This document shows, in pieces, positions 27,142 through 35,390 of a DNA stretch of 64,000 nt. A program made the position numbers and the translations under genes. Under the pieces are notes generated by a model, which was given only the letters and a program-made list of their open reading frames with translations, was not told the DNA's origin and ran no database searches. Origin of the DNA: Acetobacteraceae bacterium (GTDB lineage: Bacteria > Pseudomonadota > Alphaproteobacteria > Acetobacterales > Acetobacteraceae); assembly GCA_003506895.1 (NCBI GenBank), contig DNXO01000051.1, forward strand, positions 47,016 through 111,015. The letters are read 5' to 3'. Numbering within the stretch: position 1 is the first letter of the stretch; each line of letters opens with the position of its first letter.

Positions 27142-27912
27142 ATGATCCTGACCGCGGACAGCACCGTCGCCCATGCCACCGCCCGCCGCAAAACCCATAA
27201 CGGCTGGCACACCACCTTCATCGGCAAGAACCGCAACACACTGAAGGAAGGCGAGGCCGCGCCGCCCGATCATGGCCTGTATCCGATGGCGTTTCTGGTG
27301 GAGAAAGAGGCGGGCGCGGTCGTGCATCCGCACTTCCATCAGGCGGATCAGTATCAGGTGGTGGTGCGGGGCTCCGGCAGACTGGGCGTCCACGATATCG
27401 CCAGTGTCGCGGTGCATTATACCGATGCCTACTCCGCCTATGGCCCGATTGTTGCCGCCGAGGAGGGCGTGGCGTGGTTCACCCTGCGCAACGCCTGGGA
27501 TCCCGGTGCCCGCTACATGCCCGAACATCGCCGCCAACTGCGCGAGGCGCGGGCGAAATTCCAGCACCGCGAGGCCACTTGCGGCCCGCTGCCGCCGCTG
27601 AGCGAGCGGGAACTCGCCGCGCTGACCTCTTCATCGGGTGGCGCGGTCATCGCCGAGACGCCGGATGGTCTTGGGACATGGCGCTACACCGTGCCGGCCA
27701 ACGGGTCAGTCACTGGCCCCGAACCGTCCACGGGCGGCGGTCAGTTCTGGCTGGTGTCGGCCGGTTCCGCCGCCGTGACGGGCGGCGCATTGCTGCCGCC
27801 GCAATCGGTGGTGTTCCTGGCCTCTGAGGATGCGGCGGCGACCATGCTCGCGGGTCCCGGTGGCGCCGACCTGATCTGTATGCAGTTTCCAAAACGCGTT
27901 CGGGGCCAGTAG
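27142..27912 (+). CDS. Cupin-like protein, function unknown
   Basis: A 256-residue protein starting at ATG 27142 behind AAAAGGAG; the much longer open frame upstream (from 25612) is antisense to the SDR, acp and fabZ genes and is rejected. The segment AVVHPHFHQADQYQVVVRGSGRLG (within residues ~63-87) is a metal-binding cupin motif with three His, and the repeated small-residue beta pattern near residues 175-250 suggests a second barrel. No catalytic family is recognised. It is divergent from the SDR gene with a 99-bp gap. Confidence 0.65.
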   Translation: MILTADSTVAHATARRKTHNGWHTTFIGKNRNTLKEGEAAPPDHGLYPMAFLVEKEAGAVVHPHFHQADQYQVVVRGSGRLGVHDIASVAVHYTDAYSAYGPIVAAEEGVAWFTLRNAWDPGARYMPEHRRQLREARAKFQHREATCGPLPPLSERELAALTSSSGGAVIAETPDGLGTWRYTVPANGSVTGPEPSTGGGQFWLVSAGSAAVTGGALLPPQSVVFLASEDAAATMLAGPGGADLICMQFPKRVRGQ

Positions 27913-27968
27913 CCGCCACCTCCTGACTCTGCGATATGTTACGTTAGAGCTTTTGATCAGGAGTAATC

Positions 27969-28175
27969 ATGGCGTTCGTCAAGTGGCTGGCAGTGTTGCC
28001 CTTTCTGGGCATCCTGGTGGGGGTTCCACTGCTGAATCAGGTTCAGCCGCTGGTATTGGGAATGCCGCTGATCCTGGCCTGGATCGTGATGTGGATCGTG
28101 CTGACGGCCGTGATCATGGGCATCATCTACCTCTGCGACCCAGCTAACCGCGACATGGCGGAGCCGCGCGCATGA
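27969..28175 (+). CDS. DUF3311 small membrane protein
   Basis: A 68-residue protein with two hydrophobic segments (about residues 5-24 and 32-55) ending in a short polar tail. Size and position immediately before a sodium:solute symporter, with an ATGA overlap, are diagnostic of the DUF3311 partner proteins of SSS transporters. It is probably a small accessory subunit of the symporter. Confidence 0.85.
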   Translation: MAFVKWLAVLPFLGILVGVPLLNQVQPLVLGMPLILAWIVMWIVLTAVIMGIIYLCDPANRDMAEPRA

Positions 28176-29626
28176 GCGCCGCGCTGATCATCATCGTCGC
28201 GACGATCGCCATCGTCCTTTGCCTCGGGCTGTTGGCCCGCCGCGGCAAGGACATGAACCTTGAGCAATGGAGCGTCGGCGGCCGAGGCTTCGGCACCATC
28301 CTGGTGTTCGTGCTGATGGCGGGGGAGATCTATACAACCTTCACCTTCCTCGGCGGCAGCGGCTTCGCCTACGGCCACGGCGCGCCGGTGTTTTACATTC
28401 TGTCCTACGGGTGTCTGGCCTATATCATCTCCTATTGGATGCTGCCGCCGATCTGGCGGTATGCGAAACAGCATCGGCTGATCGCCCAACCCGACTTCTT
28501 CGCGCACAAATACGACAGTCCGGCATTGGGGATTTTGGTCGCACTCGTCGGCATCGTCGCGCTGATCCCGTACCTGGTGCTGCAATTGAAAGGCCTGGGC
28601 ATCATCGTCGATGCCGCGGCGTATGGCGCGATTTCACCGACGCTGGCGATCTGGATCGGGGCGGCTGTTGTCACCGTCTATGTGATGGTGTCGGGCGTCC
28701 ATGGTTCGGCGTGGACGGCGGTGCTGAAGGACACGTTGATCCTGGCGGTCGTGCTGTTCCTGGGTATCTATCTGCCGATCCATTACTATGGCGGCTATGG
28801 CCCGATGTTCACGGCGATCGACGCCGCCAAACCGGGGTTCCTGACCTTGCCTGCCAGGGGTGAGAGCGTTGCCTGGTTTGACTCGACCGTGCTGCTGACC
28901 GCCCTGGGCTTCTACATGTGGCCGCACTCGTTTGGCTCCTTGTTCACCGCCAAGGAAGAGCGCGCGTTCCGCCGCAACGCGGTGATGATGCCGGTGTACC
29001 AGTTGATCCTGCTGTTCGTGTTCTTCGTCGGCTTCGCGGCGATCCTGAAAGTGCCCGGGCTGAAGGGGCCGGAGATCGACCTGTCGCTGCTGCGCCTGTC
29101 GGTTCAGACCTTCGATCCGTGGTTCGTTGGTGTCATCGGGGCCGCCGGTGTGCTGACCGCACTCGTGCCAGGCTCGATGATCATGATCGCAGCGGCCACC
29201 TTGCTCGCGAACAATATTTTCCGGGCGGTGCGGCCGCAGGCGAGTGACGCCACCGTGTCGCTGGTGGCGAAGTCGTTGGTGCCGGTGATCGCCCTGGTAT
29301 CGGTCGTCTTCACCCTGCGCGGGGGCGCCACGATCGTTGCGTTGCTGCTGATGGGGTATGCTTTCGTCACGCAGCTTTTCCCCACGTTGATCGCCAGTCT
29401 GCTGCCGCGAAACCCGGTGACGCGGGAGGGAGCTTTCGCCGGCATCTGCGTCGGCGTGGCGACCGTTGCGGCGACCAGCCTGACGCACACCACGGTGGCG
29501 ATGCTGCTGCCTTCCCTGCCGGCGGCTTTGCTGGACTTGAACATCGGTATCGTCGCGTTGGTGCTGAACGTCGTGACGATGGGGGCCGTCAGCGCCGTCA
29601 CGCGCCGGCGCACCGCCTTCGCATAA
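28172..29626 (+). CDS. Sodium:solute symporter family protein
   Basis: A 484-residue membrane protein with about 13 hydrophobic segments. The N-terminal MNLEQWSVGGRGFG and AGEIYTTFTFLGGSGFAYGHG stretches match SSS-family carriers of the MctP/PutP type, and ALVPGSMIMIAAATLLANNIFR lies in the conserved mid-region. The start overlaps the DUF3311 stop by ATGA. The substrate (monocarboxylate, amino acid or other) cannot be told from the sequence. Confidence 0.88.
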   Translation: MSAALIIIVATIAIVLCLGLLARRGKDMNLEQWSVGGRGFGTILVFVLMAGEIYTTFTFLGGSGFAYGHGAPVFYILSYGCLAYIISYWMLPPIWRYAKQHRLIAQPDFFAHKYDSPALGILVALVGIVALIPYLVLQLKGLGIIVDAAAYGAISPTLAIWIGAAVVTVYVMVSGVHGSAWTAVLKDTLILAVVLFLGIYLPIHYYGGYGPMFTAIDAAKPGFLTLPARGESVAWFDSTVLLTALGFYMWPHSFGSLFTAKEERAFRRNAVMMPVYQLILLFVFFVGFAAILKVPGLKGPEIDLSLLRLSVQTFDPWFVGVIGAAGVLTALVPGSMIMIAAATLLANNIFRAVRPQASDATVSLVAKSLVPVIALVSVVFTLRGGATIVALLLMGYAFVTQLFPTLIASLLPRNPVTREGAFAGICVGVATVAATSLTHTTVAMLLPSLPAALLDLNIGIVALVLNVVTMGAVSAVTRRRTAFA

Positions 29627-29630
29627 GGCC

Positions 29631-30116
29631 ATGAAGACACTTCTGATCGTTTACCACTCGTTGACCGGTGGGACGCGTCAGATGGCGGAGAGCGCGGCGG
29701 CCTGCGACGAACCGGGAGTCACGGTTCGGTTGCTGCGGGCCGCCGACGCCCAACCGAGCGACGTGCTGGGCGCCGATGGCTATATTTTCGCGACGCCTGA
29801 AAATCTGGCGGCGATGGCCGGCCTGATGAAGGATTTCTTCGATCGCACCTACTACAAGGCGTTGGATCGTATCAACGGGCGCCCCTACGCGACCCTGATC
29901 TGCGCCGGCAGCGACGGCCACAACGCCGCCCGCCAGATCGCTCGGATTTCCACCGGCTGGCGGCTGCGCGCGGTCGCCGACCCGCTGATCGTTTGCACGC
30001 GAGCGCAAACACCCGAAGCGATTGCCGCGCCCAAGATCGTGTCACCGGCCGATCTCAACCGATGCCGCGACCTTGGCGCTGCGCTGGCCGGCGGACTGGC
30101 CGCCGGGATTTTCTGA
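29631..30116 (+). CDS. Flavodoxin-like FMN protein
   Basis: A 161-residue protein with a flavodoxin phosphate loop (VYHSLTGGTRQMAE, residues 7-20) and a second FMN-contact segment, FATPENLAAMAGLMKDFFDR. Both are typical of NAD(P)H-dependent oxidoreductases of the flavodoxin fold. It lies 4 nt after the symporter stop on the same strand, so it probably shares its transcript. A redox role linked to the transported substrate is speculative. Confidence 0.8.
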   Translation: MKTLLIVYHSLTGGTRQMAESAAACDEPGVTVRLLRAADAQPSDVLGADGYIFATPENLAAMAGLMKDFFDRTYYKALDRINGRPYATLICAGSDGHNAARQIARISTGWRLRAVADPLIVCTRAQTPEAIAAPKIVSPADLNRCRDLGAALAGGLAAGIF

Positions 30117-30120
30117 AGCG

Positions 30121-31227
30121 TTACTCCGCCGCCGCTCGGGATGAACCAAGCGCGGCGTTGATGCGAGGCAGAACCTGCTCCGCGGCCAGGATCATCGATC
30201 GGCGACCCAGTTCCGGGTCCGCCCAGTCCTTTCCCGCGTAAAGCAGCGTCCCGAAGTCACCGACTTCCTCGCGGAATGCCAGAACGTCGTCGGCGACCTT
30301 GTCAGGCGTGCCCCAGATGATCAGTTTCTCGCAGACGTAGTCTAGTGTGACCTCATCGTCCGGCTGTTCGGCGTGGGTCTTGAACAGCATCAGGCGGCCG
30401 TTCTTCTTCAGTTTCGTATACAGCGAGTTGTAATACTGCCGGTACGGGCTGTTCGGTTCGGTCGCATACCGCCGGGCGGTGGCGAGGTCGTCGGCGACGC
30501 ACAGGCTTTTGGCGACACGCCAGTTCGCCGGATCGGCGACGCGGCCGCCGATCGCGCAGCCTTCCTGGTATTTCGGCCAATGCGTCTTGACCCATTTCGG
30601 CAGCAGGAAGTTGGCCGAGATCGCGTCCCACCCGCGCGCGGCGGCCTGCGCCACGCCGGCGGAGTGCGGCGACACTGCGGTCACGACGATCGGGGGATGC
30701 GGGCGCTGTAGCGGCTTGCCGATGAAGCCCTGACCGATCTCCGCCATCAGGGTCTTCTCGGTGGAAATTTTCCAGTATTTGCCTTCAAGGTTGTAGGGCG
30801 GCTCGCCAGCCCAGATCGCAAGGACCATGTTGATGCCCTCCAGGAACATCGCAGCGCGATCCTGGCCCAGATTGCCGAACACCTCGGCGTCGGACAGCAG
30901 GCCGCCGGGGCTGATGCCGAAGATGAAGCGCCCGTCCAGCAGATGGTCCAACATGGCGAGTTGGCCGGCGACAGCGGCGGGATGCGCGTTCGGCATGTTC
31001 ACCGTGCCGGTGCCCAGCCGGATGTTCTTGGTCGCACTCGCCAGGGTCGCGATGAACATGGCGCAGGAGGTGATGTTCTCCGCCGCGTCGGTCACGTGCT
31101 CGCCGCACAGGCCTTCGACGTAGCCCAGCTCATCGGCCAGGATGAACGCCTCCCGGTCTTCACGCAGGCTCTGACGCCAGTCCTTGCCAAGGGGATGGAT
31201 GGGCATGGTGAAGAAGCCGAGTTTCAT
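30121..31227 (-). CDS. LLM-class flavin-dependent oxidoreductase (luciferase-like monooxygenase)
   Basis: A 368-residue TIM-barrel protein opening MKLGFFTMPIHPLGKDW. It has GEHVTDAAENITSCAMF, IRLGTGTVNMPNAHP and LDGRFIFGISPGG, the standard elements of bacterial-luciferase-like monooxygenases. It needs reduced flavin from a partner, and the flavodoxin-like gene convergent at 29631 is nearby. It lies 88 nt downstream of a LysR gene on the same strand, which may co-regulate it. The substrate is unknown. Confidence 0.85.
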   Translation of the reverse strand: MKLGFFTMPIHPLGKDWRQSLREDREAFILADELGYVEGLCGEHVTDAAENITSCAMFIATLASATKNIRLGTGTVNMPNAHPAAVAGQLAMLDHLLDGRFIFGISPGGLLSDAEVFGNLGQDRAAMFLEGINMVLAIWAGEPPYNLEGKYWKISTEKTLMAEIGQGFIGKPLQRPHPPIVVTAVSPHSAGVAQAAARGWDAISANFLLPKWVKTHWPKYQEGCAIGGRVADPANWRVAKSLCVADDLATARRYATEPNSPYRQYYNSLYTKLKKNGRLMLFKTHAEQPDDEVTLDYVCEKLIIWGTPDKVADDVLAFREEVGDFGTLLYAGKDWADPELGRRSMILAAEQVLPRINAALGSSRAAAE

Positions 31228-31315
31228 GGATGCTCCCTGGCGATATGACCGGACCTGGGATGACGATAAGAGGCAAACCCTATTGCCCTGAAATCATAAG
31301 TTCAGCCGCTGTCCA

Positions 31316-32239
31316 TCAGGTTTCCTGATGCGCCTGTTCCCAAACGGCTGAGATGCGCCGCGCCTCTTGCTCCAGCATCTCCAGGAAAATCGCGGCGGCC
31401 GGGGCCAGCGTGCGTCGGGCGGGCTCGATCAGCACCAGATCCAGGGTCAATGGCGGGTCAACGATCGGGTTGACGTTGAAGCCCCGCGTGGCGCCACCGT
31501 CCATCATCAGCGACGGCAAGATGGTGACCCAGTCGCCGCGGGCGACGAAGTCCAGCGTGCCGAACATCGTATCCAACTCGATCACGCGCGCGATCTCGGC
31601 ACCGACCGTGGCGCAGTAGGTTTCAAGGCTTCCCCGCCGCGTGTTGACCACGCTGGGCAGCACCAGCTTCAGCGGCCCTTGATCCGCGAGGCGCACCGGG
31701 CTGGGGACATGCGATGCACTTGCCGCGGTAACAAACAGTTCCGGTGTCCGCAGCAGCAGCCGGGTTTTCAGGCCGGCGGAGTCCGAGAACGCCGGCACGA
31801 TCGCGAAATCGACCTCTCCCGCTCGGACCATCTGCGTGAGCGCCGCGCTGTAGCCCTCGGTGACGTGGACGTTGACGTTGGGATGTGCCTCGACGAACCG
31901 CGCGAGGGCAGGGGCCAGGGTGCAGCGGGTCATGGTGGGCATCAGGCCGACGACGATCTGTCCGTCCTGCCCGTTGGCATAGGCCTGGACGGTGCGGCTG
32001 GCGGCGTCGTGGGCGCGCAGCACGTCGATGGCGCGCCGGTAATAGGCGTCGCCCGCCGGCGTTGGCGCGATGCGGCCCTTGTCGCGGATGAACAGCGGGA
32101 CGCCGAACGCGGTTTCCAGATTTCGCACGTGCTGGGAGACGCCGGACTGGGTCGCGTTCTCCCGCTGGGCGGCGAGGGTGAACGACCGCTCTTCATAGAC
32201 AGAGACGAACAGCCTGATGTCACGCAATGTGCCGAGCAC
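31316..32239 (-). CDS. LysR-family transcriptional regulator
   Basis: A 307-residue regulator. The N-terminal winged helix (about residues 2-60) includes LRDIRLFVSVYEERSFTLAAQ and SQHVRNLETAFGVPLFIRDK. A two-lobed effector domain spans about 90-295. It is divergent from the enoyl-CoA hydratase gene with a 125-bp shared upstream region, the usual arrangement for a LysR regulator and its target. The downstream monooxygenase gene may also be controlled. Confidence 0.9.
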   Translation of the reverse strand: MLGTLRDIRLFVSVYEERSFTLAAQRENATQSGVSQHVRNLETAFGVPLFIRDKGRIAPTPAGDAYYRRAIDVLRAHDAASRTVQAYANGQDGQIVVGLMPTMTRCTLAPALARFVEAHPNVNVHVTEGYSAALTQMVRAGEVDFAIVPAFSDSAGLKTRLLLRTPELFVTAASASHVPSPVRLADQGPLKLVLPSVVNTRRGSLETYCATVGAEIARVIELDTMFGTLDFVARGDWVTILPSLMMDGGATRGFNVNPIVDPPLTLDLVLIEPARRTLAPAAAIFLEMLEQEARRISAVWEQAHQET

Positions 32240-32364
32240 GGGTTGGGTATCCGATTTCCTGATGCGGTTGGGCAGTTCATATCAGATTGGCCCAACTTGC
32301 CAGCAGCACTTGCCAGCCGCCCGGTCCGTGCGTCTGATCTCCCTGGGATGAAACGGAGGGAACA

Positions 32365-33219
32365 ATGGACTTCGAACAGATCACCTATGAGGTGAAGGGC
32401 ACCACGGCGATCGTCACGCTGAACCGGCCGGAGCGGCGCAACGCGTTGAGTGGAAAGTTGCTTCGGGAACTCAATGCGGCATTGAAAGAGGCGGACGAAT
32501 ACAATCCGGTGCATTGCGTGGTGCTGCGCGGGGCCGGGCCGCATTTCTGCGCGGGCGCGGATTTGAACGAGTTCTCGTCCGGCCGCGGGCCGGAGTATCG
32601 CGGCCGAACGGAAATCGATGACGATGTGTGGCGGCTGGAGCAGGGGCAAAAGCTGAGGATCGAGCTTTTCGACATGCACAAGCCGGTGATCGCCCAGGTT
32701 CACGGGACGTGTATCGGAATCGGAACGGAACTGGCGTGGTTCTGCGACATGGTGATCGTCGCAGACGATGCCAGGATCGGTTTCCCGCCGGTGCGCGATC
32801 TGGGGACTCCGCCGGGCAGCATGTGGCTGTATCATTGCGGGCCACAATGGGCAAAACGGCTGTTGCTGACTGGAGATTCTCTGACGGGAAAGGACGCGGT
32901 GGAGATCGGTCTGGCGCTGAAATCCTATCCGGCGGCGGAACTGGAAACCGAGGTCATGCGGCTGGCCGATCGCATGGGGCTGGTGGACCCGCATCTGCTC
33001 TCGGCCAACAAGCGGATGGTGAATTTGGGGTTGGAGTTGATGGGCGCGCGCACGCTGCAACGCATCGGGTCGGAGATCGATGCGCGTGGGCACCTGGCCC
33101 CCAAGGCGATGGCGTTCAAGGCGACGATGCGGGAGCACGGGGTGAAGCACGCATTCCAGCAGCGGGACGCAGCGTTCGGCAGCGGGTATGCGGCGGTGAA
33201 GGGGCGGGATCCGGACTGA
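32365..33219 (+). CDS. Enoyl-CoA hydratase/isomerase family protein
   Basis: A 284-residue crotonase-fold protein. The oxyanion-hole segment is HFCAGADLNEF (about residues 63-73) and the second conserved stretch is HGTCIGIGTELAWFCDMVI (about 113-131), with later GFPPVRDLGTPPG. Crotonase enzymes hydrate or isomerise acyl-CoA thioesters. It is divergent from the LysR gene, which is its likely regulator. A good GGAGGGAAC site precedes ATG 32365. Confidence 0.88.
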   Translation: MDFEQITYEVKGTTAIVTLNRPERRNALSGKLLRELNAALKEADEYNPVHCVVLRGAGPHFCAGADLNEFSSGRGPEYRGRTEIDDDVWRLEQGQKLRIELFDMHKPVIAQVHGTCIGIGTELAWFCDMVIVADDARIGFPPVRDLGTPPGSMWLYHCGPQWAKRLLLTGDSLTGKDAVEIGLALKSYPAAELETEVMRLADRMGLVDPHLLSANKRMVNLGLELMGARTLQRIGSEIDARGHLAPKAMAFKATMREHGVKHAFQQRDAAFGSGYAAVKGRDPD

Positions 33220-33273
33220 GGGCGTTGGCCGTTGTAGCCGGGGTGTGCGACGGGATGCCGCGATCACCTCCCC

Positions 33274-33306
33274 CGTCATGGCGGCCGCAGGGCCGCCATC
33301 CACGCC
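33274..33306 (+). repeat. 33-bp palindromic REP-like repeat, copy 3
   Basis: Begins CGTCATGGCGGCC and ends GGCCGCCATCCACGCC, the same frame of conserved ends as the copies at 3221, 3276 and 44884, with compensating changes in the two arms (GGCGGCC/GGCCGCC). It is intergenic, between the enoyl-CoA hydratase gene and the orphan antitoxin gene, at the left border of the accessory island. Confidence 0.75.
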
Positions 33307-33393
33307 TTTCCCTCAATCAGAATTTTCGCCGTTCATTCCAGTTGTCGAGGTCGGGAAATACTCAAGAATGGCGCCAATGGTGAAGGCTGCCCG

Positions 33394-33621
33394 ATGGCAA
33401 CGCTGAACATCAATTTGCCCGACGACCTGTATAAGAAGCGGAAGGCCCGCGCCAAACGCGAGCGCCGGTCGGTGGCGCAGGAGGTTATTGGTCTGCGGGC
33501 CACCGCGCTCGACCCGCCGGGGGCTTTATCCATCATGGGCCTGCAAGGTCTTGGCGCTGCACTCTGGCGGGATGCGGATGCCGCGGCCCATGTCGAGACC
33601 GAACGCGCGTCCTGGGATTGA
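33394..33621 (+). CDS. Orphan ribbon-helix-helix antitoxin (VapB/FitA-like)
   Basis: A 75-residue protein. The N-terminus ATLNINLPDDLYKKRKARAKRERRSVAQEV fits a ribbon-helix-helix DNA-binding fold. The C-terminus SIMGLQGLGAALWRDADAAAHVETERASWD-like pattern is the toxin-wrapping tail seen in VapB antitoxins of PIN toxins. No PIN gene follows on the same strand; the next gene is on the opposite strand. It is either a remnant or a free antitoxin that could cross-react with another toxin. Confidence 0.65.
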   Translation: MATLNINLPDDLYKKRKARAKRERRSVAQEVIGLRATALDPPGALSIMGLQGLGAALWRDADAAAHVETERASWD

Positions 33622-33632
33622 CGGACGACCTT

Positions 33633-34069
33633 TCAGCCCTCTGACACCGCGTTCCACGGGTCAATCACTGGAACGCCGGCAGCGATGAATGGCGTGGTAT
33701 CCCGCGTTGCGACCGCAAAGCCATGGGCTGCGGCAATGGCCGCGATCTGGCCGTCCGCGACGGCAATCGCATATCCAGCGGCGCGGGCGCGCGCGACCAA
33801 AACCGCAAAGAACCGGGCGGCCTGGGCGTCGAAGGCAAGAATTCGCCGTTCGCCAAACGCGTTTAAGACATCGCCTATCCGCGCCTCTAGTTTTGACCGG
33901 CGAAGCCCAAGCGGCAGCAATTCGATGCCGAGCAGTAGTTCGGCGAGGTTTACTGTCGTCAGGTAAAGCGTTGTAATATCTTGCCGATCCAGCCAAGCGC
34001 GCAACCGCGGGATCGCCGTCCGTCCGCCCGCATCGGCTCGGACAGGACGTTTGTCTCAAGAATAATCAC
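33633..34069 (-). pseudogene. PIN-domain toxin (FitB/VapC-like), broken by two frameshifts
   Basis: Reading starts at GTG 34069, which overlaps the antitoxin stop (GTGA). It gives VIILETNVLSEPMRA, the PIN-domain N-terminus with its first acidic residues. Two lesions follow: a tandem GGAC duplication just after MRA, and one extra T before TGGCTGGATCGG. Removing both gives an uninterrupted product ...MRADGDPAVARWLDRQDITT..., continuing into TTVNLAELLLGIELLP and AVADGQIAAIAAAHGFAVATRDTTPF (the remaining acidic residues). The remaining frame of 123 codons starting at 34004 lacks the N-terminal catalytic Asp/Glu, so an active RNase is unlikely. Confidence 0.8.
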
Positions 34070-34305
34070 TCAAAAATTGCCGGTTCGGCTGGTGCCTTAT
34101 CCCGAGTGACCGCGAGATCAACGCCTCCAAAGTCTCGGCCGATGGCGGTGAGCATCGAGCCAAGGCCAATCTCTCGCCTGGGGTTTACGGCCTCATCCAA
34201 AATTGCCCTGACCTCGGCTTCCATACTGCGGTTGTTGCGCGCAGCCCGTATTCGCAAAGCCTTGTGGGTTTTGTCGGAGAGTTGGCGAACATTGAACGAA
34301 CCCAT
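34066..34305 (-). CDS. FitA-like ribbon-helix-helix antitoxin
   Basis: A 79-residue protein with the RHH signature FNVRQLSDKTHKALRIRAARNNRSMEAEVRAIL (residues 4-36), typical of FitA/StbC-type antitoxins. Its stop overlaps the start of the PIN-toxin frame by GTGA, the standard toxin-antitoxin coupling. The toxin is broken, so the antitoxin is now without its partner. Two direct repeats lie just upstream (34309 and 34338), and an IS1 remnant begins only about 40 bp upstream of its start. Confidence 0.8.
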   Translation of the reverse strand: MGSFNVRQLSDKTHKALRIRAARNNRSMEAEVRAILDEAVNPRREIGLGSMLTAIGRDFGGVDLAVTRDKAPAEPAIFE

Positions 34306-34308
34306 TAC

Positions 34309-34348
34309 GATACCAAATTCCCAGTTTTGGCACCATTGATACCATATT
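34309..34348. promoter_or_regulatory. Direct repeats GATACCA(A/T)ATT upstream of fitA-like gene
   Basis: GATACCAAATT (34309-34319) and GATACCATATT (34338-34348) are direct repeats 29 bp apart, directly upstream of the antitoxin start. Antitoxins of this family autoregulate by binding repeats near their promoter, so this is a candidate operator. The right repeat abuts the transposase remnant. Confidence 0.4.
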
Positions 34349-34898
34349 GTCAGATACGAAGCTGATCACGTCTTTCTACGTTGGGAACCGCGACGGTGCC
34401 GCCGCGATGGAGTTCATTGGCGATCTGGCGCTACGGCTCGCCAACCGGGTGCAACTGACCAGCGACGGCCATAAGCCCTACCTGGAAGCCGTGGAACAGT
34501 CCTTCGGACAGGAAATCGACTACGCCATGCTGGTGAAGCACTGCGGCAACGAAGCTATCCCGGCAGGCCGCTACAGCCCGGCGGTATGCACGGGCGCTAA
34601 GAAGACCCGCATCGAAGGCAACCCCGACGAACGCCACATCAACACGTCATACGTTGAGCGTGCCAACCTCACGACCCGCATGGGCAACCGCCGCTTCACT
34701 CGCCTGACGAACGGGTTCAGCAAGAAGGCCGAGAACCACGCGCACTCAGTTGCCATCCACTTGATGCACTACAACTTCGTCCGCATTCACCAGACGCTAC
34801 GTTACACCCCGGCTATGGCCGCTGGCCTGTCTACGAAGCTCTCGGAACTGGCGGATATGGTGAAGGTGCTGGAAGAGTGGGAAGCCGCGCAAACTTAG
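34347..34898 (+). pseudogene. IS1-family-type transposase remnant, 5' truncated
   Basis: A C-terminal transposase piece of about 183 codons. It keeps the second catalytic region (LTSDGHKPYLEAVE) and the region with the last acidic residue (NTSYVERANLTTRMGNRRFTRLTNGFSKK), followed by MHYNFVRIHQTLRYTPAMAAG. The part that would hold the first catalytic Asp is missing: the frame opens with a TTG and SDTKLITSF, while complete relatives have a longer N-terminus. No terminal inverted repeat is visible. The stop overlaps the 3' end of the convergent Panacea-partner pseudogene by 3-4 bp. Confidence 0.78.
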
Positions 34899-35386
34899 GC
34901 GGATCGGCGTTTCCGCTTTAGGCGGTCTGCCCTATCCACCTCAGTGATGTAAACTTGATGGTCAGGGTCCCACCAAAGAACCCGCATTAGATTTCCATCC
35001 GCAACACACCAAATCCGCTTTGGTCCGGAAAGATGGAACGACATCAGATTGTCGTAATCATCAAGTTCAAGTTCGACGAGGCGATCTCGCGCCGGCTTTC
35101 AAGAATTGAAGTTTGCATCGGGTGGCATCCAGCCGCATGAAGCTTGATCCCAAGTCTTGGTTTCAAAATCGACCAACTTCCCCATTATAAATGTTAAATC
35201 GTCTTGGGTTATTTCAGCCCACCCAAAAGGACCGCTCATATCACGATGGCTGAACCTCCATGCCATCGGCATACGCCCATCAGGCGCGGGCATCGCGCTT
35301 AAAGTCGGCTCTTTCCAAACCTTTTTGGGTTTGGCTTTTTCCTTGAGGGCGCTGGAGGGAACGCTTTTCTTCTTATTTTTAGCCAC
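34895..35386 (-). pseudogene. Partner gene of the Panacea antitoxin, interrupted by an in-frame TGA
   Basis: Starts at GTG 35386 (MAKNKKKSV), 4 nt after the Panacea gene stop. It reads through FGWAEITQDDLTFIMGKL and FETKTWDQ to NFNS, then TGA at 35099-35101. The same frame continues without another stop for 67 codons (KPARDRLVELELDDYDNLM, GPKRIWCV, MRVLWWDPDHQVY) to TAA at 34895. With the TGA read through it would be 163 residues, which I believe is the usual size of this uncharacterised family. The conserved tail (WWDPxHxVY) lies beyond the stop, so the gene is probably inactivated. By position it is the toxin candidate of the Panacea pair; that role is inference. Confidence 0.68.
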
Positions 35387-35390
35387 AACA

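Noticed and set aside
35099..35101. TGA in the Panacea partner read as selenocysteine
   Set aside because: No SECIS-like hairpin is apparent directly after the TGA, and no selenium-linked motif surrounds it. A nonsense mutation is simpler.
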